DNA of 5,555 nucleotides from an uncultured Erysipelotrichaceae bacterium (lineage in GTDB: Bacteria; Bacillota_I; Bacilli_A; Erysipelotrichales; Erysipelotrichaceae), in assembly GCA_902795905.1 (NCBI GenBank), contig CADBMY010000123.1:1-5555 (forward strand). Reading direction: 5' to 3'. The position numbers were made by a program, and so were the translations under genes. Within the stretch, counting starts at the first letter, position 1, and the number at the start of each line of letters is the position of its first letter. Positions 1-5,555 of the stretch are shown piece after piece. Below the pieces are notes generated by a model. It saw nothing but the letters and a program-made list of their open reading frames with translations, ran no database searches and was not told where the DNA came from.

Positions 1-708
1 CAGGCTACACCGGAAGACTTTGACTTCGATTACATCTTCGGAACATTAGGTGTCAGATGGCTCCATACAGGCGGTATCTATGCGGCACTGTCCGAACAGG
101 CTTGCGATACAGTTATTGCCGCATGTAAGGCTGCCAAGAAATACGGAACGATCGTTTCCTACGACCTGAACTACCGTCCTTCCATGTGGAGTGCGATCGG
201 CGGTCTCGAGAAGTGCCGTGAGGTCAACCGTGAAGTTGCCAAGTATGTCGATGTCATGATCGGTAACGAAGAAGACTTCACAGCCTGCCTTGGTCTTGAA
301 GTTGAAGGCAACGATGCAGGTCTCAAAGAGCTGAACCTGGAGGGTTACTACAAGATGATCGCAGCTGCTGCCAAGGAGTATCCTAACTTCAAGGCTATTG
401 CGACAACACTGCGTACTGTTAAGACTGCTACAGTCAATGACTGGAAGGCGATCTGCTGGGCAGACGGTGAGATCCACATGTCCAAGGAATACAACGGACT
501 GGAGATCCTTGACCGTGTCGGCGGCGGCGACTCCTTCGCGTCCGGTCTGGTCTACGGTATGATGACATACGGTGATGCCGAGAAGGCTGTTAACTACGGT
601 GCAGCCCACGGTGCACTGGCAATGACAACCCCTGGCGATACATCGATGGCTTCCAAGGAAGAAGTTGAAGGTGTCATGGGCGGTGCCGGTGCCAGAGTCA
701 AGCGTTAA
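1..708 (+). CDS. kdgK: 2-keto-3-deoxygluconate kinase, PfkB family (5' partial)
   Basis: Frame 1 is open from the first base, giving the last 235 residues and a TAA stop; roughly the N-terminal third of a ~340-residue protein lies outside the window. PfkB-family sugar kinases phosphorylate furanose-type sugars with ATP in the cytoplasm. The motif DLNYRPSMW (visible residues ~55-63) resembles the substrate-side motif of KDG kinases, and DRVGGGDSFASG (~171-182) is the PfkB signature 2, with Asp177 as predicted catalytic base in the GGGD anion hole. The C-terminus (TTPGDTSMA, ending in ARVKR) is typical of Firmicutes KdgK-like kinases. The expected role is KDG + ATP to KDPG, feeding the aldolase encoded downstream. 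It is a paralogue, not a copy, of the kinase at 2249-3334. The family call is secure; the exact substrate is inferred from motifs and context, and another keto-sugar acid or fructose is possible. Confidence 0.85.
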   Translation, partial: QATPEDFDFDYIFGTLGVRWLHTGGIYAALSEQACDTVIAACKAAKKYGTIVSYDLNYRPSMWSAIGGLEKCREVNREVAKYVDVMIGNEEDFTACLGLEVEGNDAGLKELNLEGYYKMIAAAAKEYPNFKAIATTLRTVKTATVNDWKAICWADGEIHMSKEYNGLEILDRVGGGDSFASGLVYGMMTYGDAEKAVNYGAAHGALAMTTPGDTSMASKEEVEGVMGGAGARVKR

Positions 709-754
709 TACGAAGAGTATTACTGCATAGTCTGAACCTGACAGTATAAAGAAT

Positions 755-800
755 GAGCAGGAATCATACCCGGAAGGGCAGAATTCCTGCTCGTTTTTCT
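755..800 (+). terminator. Intrinsic terminator after the first kdgK, possibly bidirectional
   Basis: A perfect 10-bp stem (GAGCAGGAAT at 755-764 with ATTCCTGCTC at 783-792) encloses an 18-nt loop that itself contains a small CCC-GGAA-GGG hairpin (769-778). TTTTT follows at 794-798. It lies 46 bases after the kinase stop. On the minus strand the AraC remnant ends at 802, and the same stem is followed there by a looser T-rich stretch (ATTCTTTAT), so it may serve both converging units. Confidence 0.85.
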
Positions 801-801
801 T

Positions 802-1020
802 TCAGCGCTGTTCGGATGATTTCTTATCAGGGTTCTTCCGATATTCTCTCGGGGACATGCCTGTTTTCTTTTTGAACAGTCTTGTGAAATATGCGGCATC
901 ATCATATCCGGACAGTGATGCAATATCCTGTATCGGAAGTGCTGTGCTCTTCAGCAGTTCCTGTGCACTGTCCATGCGTATCTTTGCAATGTATGCGGTC
1001 ATCGTCATGCCTGTTTCCTC
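802..1020 (-). pseudogene. AraC-family transcriptional regulator, 3' remnant (C-terminal DNA-binding domain only)
   Basis: The minus strand encodes about 72 recognisable residues ending in a TGA at 802-804. EETGMTMTAYI matches the end of the first helix-turn-helix of an AraC domain. IRMDSAQELL is the linker helix, and LPIQDIASLSGYDDAAYFTRLFKKKTGMSPREYR is the complete second helix-turn-helix, i.e. the AraC family signature region. The first recognition helix and the whole N-terminal sugar-sensing domain (usually ~180 or more residues) are missing. Upstream of about 1020 the same frame stays open, but it reads the antisense of a TIM-barrel gene and no longer resembles AraC. An intact ancestor was probably a local regulator of the sugar-acid genes, transcribed divergently from them; that is inference. 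As it stands it lacks a plausible start and half of its DNA-binding domain, so I call it broken, or cut by an assembly error. Confidence 0.8.
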
Positions 1021-1422
1021 ACTGGCGTATCCATGGCGATCGAACCTGTCTGGAAACATATCGTATGTACACCGGAAAGAGCACGTACCGTACTGGATGC
1101 GATCGGCAGCCGGAATCTGCGGATCATCTTTGACCCGGTCAACATTCTGTATCCGGGCAATCTCAAAGAGCGTGAAGAACTCTTCGACCGTGCAATCAAT
1201 CTGCTTGGGGATGACATCGCTGTCGTCCACCTGAAGGACTATGTCGTACAGGGAGATGATCTCAAGAGTATCGCTGCCGGTACCGGAGAAATGGATTATA
1301 AGCAGATCCTGAGCTTCATGAAAGCCAGAAAGCCGTATATCCAGACAACACTGGAGAATACAACAAACGAGAACGCAGTCCAGTCCAGAGAGATGCTGGA
1401 AGAGCTCTACCGCGGTCTGTAA
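1021..1422 (+). pseudogene. Sugar phosphate isomerase/epimerase, xylose-isomerase-like TIM barrel, 3' remnant
   Basis: About 133 residues of the C-terminal half of an AP-endonuclease-2/xylose-isomerase-like TIM barrel are readable, ending in a TAA at 1420-1422. Homology seems to begin around TGVSMAIEPV (1021-1050). Probable metal ligands of the family remain: Glu in AIEPV, Asp in IIFDPVN, His in VVHLKDY and Glu in TTLENTT (residues 4, 34, 66 and 108 counted from the ATG at 1033). The N-terminal half of the barrel (normally ~130-150 residues) is absent. The frame is open upstream only to a TGA at 916-918, with no ATG, GTG or TTG before 1033, and no ribosome binding site precedes ATG 1033. Translation as a separate protein is therefore doubtful. 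Its position just before eda suggests that the intact gene was the first member of the uronate operon; the substrate is unknown. Confidence 0.8.
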
Positions 1423-1433
1423 TGACAGACCGC
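1412..1433 (+). repeat. Perfect 9-bp hairpin overlapping the isomerase stop codon
   Basis: GCGGTCTGT (1412-1420) pairs with ACAGACCGC (1425-1433) around an AATG loop, with the TAA stop spanning the stem-loop edge. The following bases (AATAATTGCC) contain no T run, so it is not a standard terminator. A role as an mRNA 3'-end stabiliser or partial attenuator before eda is possible. The right-arm word ACAGACCG recurs at 1473-1480. Confidence 0.6.
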
Positions 1434-1438
1434 AATAA

Positions 1439-1466
1439 TTGCCATGTCTCTGCCAATTTGCACAAT
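1439..1466 (+). promoter_or_regulatory. Weak candidate sigma-A promoter for eda
   Basis: TTGCCA (1439-1444, one mismatch to TTGACA) is followed after 16 bases by CACAAT (1461-1466, two mismatches to TATAAT). It would start transcription about 50 bases before the eda ATG. It is the best pair I could find in the 102-base gap, but short AT-rich gaps yield such matches by chance. If real, it would let eda-kdgK-uxaC be expressed despite loss of the original upstream promoter. Confidence 0.25.
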
Positions 1467-1524
1467 AGGAAAACAGACCGGCAGAATGCATAATCATAGA
1501 TGAATAACAGGAGGAGAATAAATT

Positions 1525-2166
1525 ATGAATCAGTTAAATGAAGCTATTGCCAAGATCGGTGTCGTACCGGTAATCAAGCTGACAAACCCCGAAAGAGATG
1601 CTGCTCCGCTTGCCAAGGCTCTTTGTGAAGGCGGTCTGCCGGTTGCGGAAGTAACATTCCGTGCTGCAGGCGCTGACAAAGCCATCAAGATCATGAAGGA
1701 AACATGCCCGGAGATGATCGTTGGTGCAGGTACAGTTCTGACAACAGAGCAGGCACAGGCTGCCAAGGATGCAGGTGCACAGTTCATCGTATCCCCCGGT
1801 TTCAGCAAGGATCTCGCAGACAAGTGCGTAGAACTCGGTATCCAGTACTTCCCCGGTGTAACAACACCGACAGAATACCAGATGGCTCTTCCTTACGGAT
1901 ATGAAGTCGTCAAGTTCTTCCCGGCTGAGCAGTCCGGCGGTCTCGCAAAGATCAAGGCAATGAACGCTCCGTTCCCAATGTTCAAGGTCATGCCTACAGG
2001 CGGTATCTCTCTGAAGAATCTGGAAGAATACCTGTCCTGCCCGGTCATCGCAGCCTGCGGCGGTTCCTACATGGTAAAGGCTGACGATATCGAAAACGGC
2101 AACTGGAAAAAGATCATTGATCTCTGCAAACAGACAAGAGAGATCGTTGACAGAGTCAGAGGCTAA
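1525..2166 (+). CDS. eda: 2-dehydro-3-deoxyphosphogluconate (KDPG)/KHG aldolase
   Basis: The 213-residue class I aldolase has the usual full length for the family. It cleaves KDPG to pyruvate and glyceraldehyde 3-phosphate in the cytoplasm, the last step of hexuronate catabolism and of the Entner-Doudoroff pathway. The Schiff-base lysine is Lys130 in VVKFFPAE. Glu42 and Arg46 in AEVTFR match Glu45 and Arg49 of E. coli Eda with the same spacing to the lysine (Lys133). The phosphate-binding parts MPTGGIS (~156-162) and CGGSYMV (~178-184) are present. ATG 1525 is chosen because a strong AGGAGGAG (1509-1516) lies 8 bases upstream and the N-terminus aligns with the family. It sits 102 bases after the isomerase remnant and 82 bases before kdgK, with no coding overlap. 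A related role in cleaving 4-hydroxy-2-oxoglutarate is possible, but the neighbouring kinases and uxaC favour KDPG. Confidence 0.95.
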   Translation: MNQLNEAIAKIGVVPVIKLTNPERDAAPLAKALCEGGLPVAEVTFRAAGADKAIKIMKETCPEMIVGAGTVLTTEQAQAAKDAGAQFIVSPGFSKDLADKCVELGIQYFPGVTTPTEYQMALPYGYEVVKFFPAEQSGGLAKIKAMNAPFPMFKVMPTGGISLKNLEEYLSCPVIAACGGSYMVKADDIENGNWKKIIDLCKQTREIVDRVRG

Positions 2167-2173
2167 ACATAAT

Positions 2174-2195
2174 GAGCAGATGTCACCATCTGCTC
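2174..2195 (+). repeat. Perfect 9-bp hairpin between eda and kdgK
   Basis: GAGCAGATG (2174-2182) pairs perfectly with CATCTGCTC (2187-2195) around a TCAC loop, seven bases after the eda stop. The tail (TTCAGTGTCTTATAAAT) has only a poor T run, so it may be a leaky terminator or an mRNA processing/stability element that sets aldolase expression above kinase and isomerase. It shares the word AATGAGCAG with the left arm of the terminator at 755. Confidence 0.65.
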
Positions 2196-2235
2196 TTCAG
2201 TGTCTTATAAATAACTTGATAAACAGAAACCATAC

Positions 2236-2241
2236 AAGGAG
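2236..2241 (+). promoter_or_regulatory. Ribosome binding site that fixes the kdgK start
   Basis: AAGGAG lies 7 bases before ATG 2249. It rejects the longer in-frame start at 2117, which lies inside eda, has no such site, and would add 44 residues with no kinase character. Confidence 0.85.
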
Positions 2242-2248
2242 AAATGAT

Positions 2249-3334
2249 ATGGAACATCATAATCCTCTGATCAGTGCTCATCCCGGTATACGTTTTATAA
2301 CCTTCGGTGAGGTCATGATGAGACTGACACCGCCGAATTACGACAAGATCCGTGTTGCTACGACTTTTGAGATCAGCTACGGCGGCAGTGAAGCAAATAT
2401 TGCACTGGCTCTGGCCAACCTGAAGATCGACAGTACTTTCTTCAGTGTTGTCCCGGACAACTCACTGGGTAAGAGTGCTGTACGTATGCTGAGAAGCAAC
2501 GATGTACACTGCACCCCGGTGATCCTGTCCACACCTGAACAGACACCGACCCACAGAATGGGTGTTTACTACCTGGAAACAGGATACGGGATCCGTCCTT
2601 CCCGTGTTACGTATGACCGCAAGCACAGTGCAATTGCCGAGTTTGACTTCTCGACGATCGATGCCGAAGCTCTGCTGGAAGGCTATGACTGGCTGCACCT
2701 GTCCGGTATTACACCGGCCCTGAGCCCCAGTTGTGCGGAGTTTACTCTGCGGCTGATGAAGACAGCGAAGGAGAAGGGACTGACAGTCAGCTTTGACGGC
2801 AACTTCCGTTCTCTGCTCTGGAGCTGGGAAGAAGCCAGAGACTACTGTACCCAGTGTCTGCCTTATGTTGATGTGCTCTTCGGTATCGAACCATATCATC
2901 TGTGGAAAGATGAAGAAGATCACACAAAGGGAGACTGGAAAGACGGTTTGAGCATGCATCCGAGTTATGAAGATCAGGATGAAGTCTTCCAGAAGTTTAT
3001 TGAAAGATATCCGAACATGAAATGTATAGCACGTCATGTACGTTATGCACATTCAGGAAGTGAGAACAGTCTGATGGCATATATGTGGTATCAGGGACAT
3101 ACATTTGAGAGTAAGATGTTTACCTTCAATATTCTGGACAGAGTCGGCGGCGGTGATGCCTTCGCCAGCGGTCTGATCTACGCGATGATGAATAACTACA
3201 AACCGATGGATATGGTCAACTTTGCGGTTGCCAGCAGTGTGATCAAGCATACGATCCACGGTGACGGCAACATCATTGATGATGTAGAGACCATCAAGAA
3301 TCTGATGAATATGAATTACGATATCAAGAGATAG
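2249..3334 (+). CDS. kdgK: 2-keto-3-deoxygluconate kinase, PfkB family (second paralogue)
   Basis: The 361-residue protein is slightly longer than most KDG kinases (~310-340), with a ~13-residue polar N-terminal lead before IRFITFGEVMMRL. YGGSEANIALALANL (44-58) is the PfkB N-terminal sugar-binding signature. FDGNFRSLLW (182-191) is the substrate-side motif, RHVRYAHSGSEN (262-273) resembles the KDG-kinase carboxylate-contact region, and DRVGGGDAFASG (297-308) is PfkB signature 2 with Asp303 as catalytic base. A charged, Trp-rich stretch (~219-243) is longer than in the kinase at 1-708 and may be a lid or oligomer insertion. Its predicted reaction is KDG + ATP to KDPG, handing product to Eda just upstream. 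The stop is followed after 9 bases by uxaC, so the two are almost certainly co-transcribed. It is clearly diverged from the first kinase, so this is not a recent duplication; one of the two may use a different ketoacid. The kinase family is certain and the substrate probable. Confidence 0.9.
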   Translation: MEHHNPLISAHPGIRFITFGEVMMRLTPPNYDKIRVATTFEISYGGSEANIALALANLKIDSTFFSVVPDNSLGKSAVRMLRSNDVHCTPVILSTPEQTPTHRMGVYYLETGYGIRPSRVTYDRKHSAIAEFDFSTIDAEALLEGYDWLHLSGITPALSPSCAEFTLRLMKTAKEKGLTVSFDGNFRSLLWSWEEARDYCTQCLPYVDVLFGIEPYHLWKDEEDHTKGDWKDGLSMHPSYEDQDEVFQKFIERYPNMKCIARHVRYAHSGSENSLMAYMWYQGHTFESKMFTFNILDRVGGGDAFASGLIYAMMNNYKPMDMVNFAVASSVIKHTIHGDGNIIDDVETIKNLMNMNYDIKR

Positions 3335-3337
3335 GAG
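3333..3337 (+). promoter_or_regulatory. uxaC ribosome binding site overlapping the kdgK stop
   Basis: AGGAG overlaps the kdgK TAG stop (3332-3334). It is 6 bases from GTG 3344 and 12 bases from ATG 3350. The spacing slightly favours GTG, whereas the family N-terminus (Met-Lys-x-Phe-Met-x-Glu-Asp-Phe-Leu-Leu) favours ATG. The overlap of stop and site points to translational coupling. Confidence 0.7.
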
Positions 3338-3343
3338 TGATAA

Positions 3344-4783
3344 GTGAACATGAAAGCATTTATGGATGAAGACTTCCTGCTTGAGACAAAAACAGCGCAG
3401 CATCTGTTCCACGATTACGCGGACAGCATGCCGCTGGTTGACTACCACTGTCATATTTCCCCGAAGGAGATCTATGAAGACAGAAGGTTCAACAATCTGG
3501 CGGAAGTATGGCTCGGCGGTAAGAATCCCGACGGAACCTATTTCGGCGATCACTACAAGTGGAGAGTCATGCGCTCCAACGGTGTGCCGGAAGATTACAT
3601 CACAGGTGATAAGCCTGACTATGAGCGTTTCCTGAAGTTTGTGGAAGCTCTCGAAATGGCCATCGGCAACCCGATGTACCACTGGTGCAATCTCGAACTG
3701 CATAAGTTCTTTGGCATCAAGGAACCGCTGACCCTCGAGAATGCCGAAGAGATCTGGAACAAGTGCAATGACATGCTGCAGAATGACCCGAACATGACCG
3801 TACGCGGTCTGATCAAACAGTCCAATGTAGCCTTTATCGGTACGACAGATGATCCTGTAGACTCTCTGGAATGGCACAAGAAGATCCGTGAGGATAAGAC
3901 GATCACCGTTAAGGTATGTCCGTCCTTCCGTCCCGACAGGGCTATCAACATCACCAAGGAAGGCTTTACGGATTATGTAAAGAAGCTGGCAAACAGTGTC
4001 GGTAAGGAAACATTCACTTCTGCACAGGAACTGATCGATGCCCTGATCGAACGTCTGGAATTCTTTGCTGAGATGGGCTGCCGTGCAAGTGACCACGGTC
4101 TTGACTACGTTCCGTTCCGCAAGGGTACCGAGGAAGAGATCAACGCAGCTTTCACAAAGGTCATGAACGGTGAATGCATCACGGTTGAAGAAGCAGAGAA
4201 GTATCAGACAGCAGTTCTGATGGCTCTTGGCAAGGCGTATCACCGCCTCGGCATTGCCATGCAGCTGCACTATTCCTGCTACAGAAACGCAAACGAGAGA
4301 ATGTACCGCAAGCTCGGACCGGATACAGGCTTTGATATGATTGCCCAGAACAACTGCGGCGAGATGATCGCCAACCTGCTGAACGAGCTGGACAAGACAG
4401 CTGAGTGCCCGAAGACGATCCTGTATTCTCTGAATCCTGTAGACAATGAACTGCTCGGCACACTGCTTGGCTGCTTCCAGTCCGATGAAGTACCGGGTAA
4501 GATCCAGCTTGGCTCTGCATGGTGGTTCAATGATACAAAGTCAGGTATGGAAGACCAGATGAGAGCTCTGGCCAACCTGGGTCTGTTTGGCAACTTTATC
4601 GGTATGCTTACAGACTCCCGTTCCTTCCTGTCCTATGCCCGTCATGATTACTTCAGACGTATCATGTGCAACATGATCGGCAACTGGGTAGAAAACGGTG
4701 AATATCCGAATAACGAAGCTTCCCTGAGAAAGATCACGGAAGGCATCGCCTACAAGAACGCTGAACGGTATTTCGGACTGTAA
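3344..4783 (+). CDS. uxaC: Uronate (glucuronate/galacturonate) isomerase
   Basis: The 479-residue protein (477 if ATG 3350 is used) is a typical UxaC length. It is a cytoplasmic amidohydrolase-superfamily enzyme that converts D-glucuronate to D-fructuronate and D-galacturonate to D-tagaturonate, the entry step of the isomerase pathway. MDEDFLL near the start and the metal-binding DYHCH (His35 and His37) are present. So are DHYKWRVMRSNG (69-80), IGNPMYHW (107-114), TTDDPVDSLEWH (167-178), SDHGLD (249-254), LGPDTGFD (324-331) and LTDSRSFLSYARHDYFRR (422-439). Asp424 and Arg426 have the D-x-R arrangement of the catalytic Asp/Arg pair in characterised uronate isomerases. Two differences from the E. 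coli enzyme stand out: a short insertion (about KNPDGTYF, 60-67) before DHYKW, and HYSCYRNAN (309-317) where E. coli has HIGALRNNN. It is the last gene of the eda-kdgK-uxaC cluster and is followed by a hairpin. The function is secure. Confidence 0.96.
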   Translation: MNMKAFMDEDFLLETKTAQHLFHDYADSMPLVDYHCHISPKEIYEDRRFNNLAEVWLGGKNPDGTYFGDHYKWRVMRSNGVPEDYITGDKPDYERFLKFVEALEMAIGNPMYHWCNLELHKFFGIKEPLTLENAEEIWNKCNDMLQNDPNMTVRGLIKQSNVAFIGTTDDPVDSLEWHKKIREDKTITVKVCPSFRPDRAINITKEGFTDYVKKLANSVGKETFTSAQELIDALIERLEFFAEMGCRASDHGLDYVPFRKGTEEEINAAFTKVMNGECITVEEAEKYQTAVLMALGKAYHRLGIAMQLHYSCYRNANERMYRKLGPDTGFDMIAQNNCGEMIANLLNELDKTAECPKTILYSLNPVDNELLGTLLGCFQSDEVPGKIQLGSAWWFNDTKSGMEDQMRALANLGLFGNFIGMLTDSRSFLSYARHDYFRRIMCNMIGNWVENGEYPNNEASLRKITEGIAYKNAERYFGL

Positions 4784-4823
4784 GAGTTCTGTATACCATT
4801 CGTGTTTGAACAAATGATCGTAC

Positions 4824-4850
4824 AGGCCGGTGTGAGAGCACCGGCTTTAC
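4824..4850 (+). terminator. Probable intrinsic terminator after uxaC
   Basis: GCCGGTG (4826-4832) pairs with CACCGGC (4839-4845) around a TGAGAG loop; one G-T and one A-T pair extend it to 4824/4847. Only TTTACT follows, so the U tract is short, but the GC-rich stem and its position between the uronate genes and an unrelated transporter support a terminator. Confidence 0.65.
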
Positions 4851-4964
4851 TATGATCGGTTCTTCAGATCACAGCGTGTGTTATATCGCAGCACTGAGGA
4901 AAGAATGCTGTATACAATTTGATTACAGAACAGGTAATATAGTACTAGTGAAAGGTCCGGTATC

Positions 4965-5555
4965 GTGAAGAATATCAAACTGTCATCTGCACATCTGATT
5001 CCGTTGAGCTTCCTGGGGGCGATCCTGTTGGGAACGGTATTGCTGATGTGTCCGTTTGCTTCGGCGGCCGGCACCTTTACACCGTTTCTGACAGCACTCT
5101 TTACTGCCACCACCTCGGTATGTGTTACCGGTCTTGTGGTCGTCGATACATTCAGCTACTGGAGTACAGCAGGGCAGGTGATCATCCTGTTACTGATCCA
5201 GATCGGAGGTCTTGGCATCATTACCGTACTGTCCCTGCTGATGGTCATCACCCGGAAGAAGTTCTCTCTCGGTGACAGGATCATGTTACAGGATGCGCTG
5301 AATCTGAATACACAGGCCGGTGTCCTGCAGTTCATGATCAGGATCATCCAGGGCACACTGATCGTTGAAGGGGCAGGAGCACTGCTGTATGCGCTGTTCT
5401 TTGTACGGGAGTTCGGTACCCTGAAGGGACTCTGGATATCGTTATTTACCGCTGTTTCCGCTTTCTGTAATGCCGGAATAGATGTAATTGGTCCGACCAG
5501 TCTTGAAGCCTATCAGACACATGTGCCTGTTTTGTGCATTACGATGCTCCTGATC
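4965..5555 (+). CDS. ktrB: TrkH/KtrB-family potassium uptake transporter, membrane subunit (3' partial)
   Basis: Frame 3 is open from GTG 4965 to the window end and encodes the first 197 residues of a normally ~440-480-residue integral membrane protein. KtrB/TrkH proteins form the K+-translocating pore, usually gated by a cytoplasmic RCK-domain subunit (KtrA/TrkA) that may be encoded beyond the window. The first hydrophobic segment is at ~11-30. The first P-loop filter, TSVCVTGL (50-57), has the filter glycine at 56. The QIGGLGIITVLSLLMV helix is at ~79-94, and the second filter, SAFCNAGID (165-173), has Gly171. These fit two of the four M1-P-M2 repeats. GTG 4965 is the only possible start: an in-frame TAA at 4935 is followed by no other start codon, and AAAGG (4951-4955) lies 9 bases upstream. 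I saw no clean sigma-A promoter in the gap from 4851. It is probably a separate transcription unit unrelated to uronate metabolism. Confidence 0.92.
   Translation, partial: MKNIKLSSAHLIPLSFLGAILLGTVLLMCPFASAAGTFTPFLTALFTATTSVCVTGLVVVDTFSYWSTAGQVIILLLIQIGGLGIITVLSLLMVITRKKFSLGDRIMLQDALNLNTQAGVLQFMIRIIQGTLIVEGAGALLYALFFVREFGTLKGLWISLFTAVSAFCNAGIDVIGPTSLEAYQTHVPVLCITMLLI

Noticed and set aside
46..609. A 187-codon minus-strand open frame opposite the first kinase
   Set aside because: It is antisense to a conserved PfkB gene, with no domain signal and no start context.
1033..1422. A stand-alone 129-residue isomerase starting at ATG 1033
   Set aside because: It begins mid-domain at the junction, has no ribosome binding site, and lacks the N-terminal half of the barrel. 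I treat it as a remnant.
802..1497. A 231-codon minus-strand frame that could be read as a complete AraC-type protein
   Set aside because: Only the last ~72 residues resemble AraC. The rest is the exact antisense of the TIM-barrel gene in codon register, and no ribosome binding site precedes the start at 1497.
2117..2248. A longer kdgK start overlapping the end of eda
   Set aside because: The extra 44 residues are eda coding sequence and intergenic hairpin read in another frame. ATG 2249 has a good AAGGAG at correct spacing.
3350..3365. A catabolite-repression (cre)-like site at the uxaC start (ATGAAAGCATTTATG)
   Set aside because: It lacks the essential central CG and lies in conserved coding sequence, so chance similarity is more likely.
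3053..4270. A 405-codon minus-strand open frame opposite kdgK and uxaC
   Set aside because: It spans the boundary of two well-supported genes on the other strand, and its product shows no recognisable domain. It is an antisense shadow.
4911..4950. A possible sigma-A promoter before ktrB (TACAAT at 4913, TTGATT at 4919, TAATAT at 4935)
   Set aside because: No pair of boxes has a 16-18 base spacing with acceptable matches on both sides, so I do not call it.

Overview
The window looks like a chromosomal piece of a Bacillota (Firmicutes) bacterium, probably gut-associated and of moderate GC. Support comes from strong AGGAGG-type ribosome binding sites, GTG starts, tight operon spacing, and Firmicutes-style hexuronate enzymes next to a KtrB/TrkH-type potassium transporter. 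I cannot assign a genus from sequence reading alone.

Layout: (1) 1-708, the C-terminal 235 residues of a PfkB-family 2-keto-3-deoxygluconate (KDG) kinase, followed by a strong intrinsic terminator (755-800). (2) 802-1422, two gene remnants joined back to back. On the minus strand is the last ~72 residues of an AraC-type regulator; on the plus strand is the last ~133 residues of a xylose-isomerase-like TIM-barrel sugar isomerase/epimerase. Both lack their 5' parts, and both break off at about 1015-1032. (3) 1525-4783, an intact three-gene cluster: KDPG aldolase (eda), a second KDG kinase (kdgK) and uronate isomerase (uxaC), closed by a hairpin at 4824-4850. (4) 4965-5555, the first 197 codons of a TrkH/KtrB potassium transporter that runs off the window.

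Together the metabolic genes cover the start and end of D-glucuronate/D-galacturonate breakdown. UxaC isomerises the hexuronate to its keto form, KdgK phosphorylates KDG to KDPG, and Eda splits KDPG into pyruvate and glyceraldehyde 3-phosphate. The middle steps (mannonate/altronate oxidoreductase and dehydratase) are not in the window.

The most notable observation is the junction near 1020. It can be a real deletion that removed the shared promoter region and 5' ends of a divergent regulator/isomerase pair, or an assembly chimera. I see no CRISPR array, tRNA, rRNA, insertion sequence or convincing new system; apart from the junction this is an ordinary sugar-acid catabolic locus.
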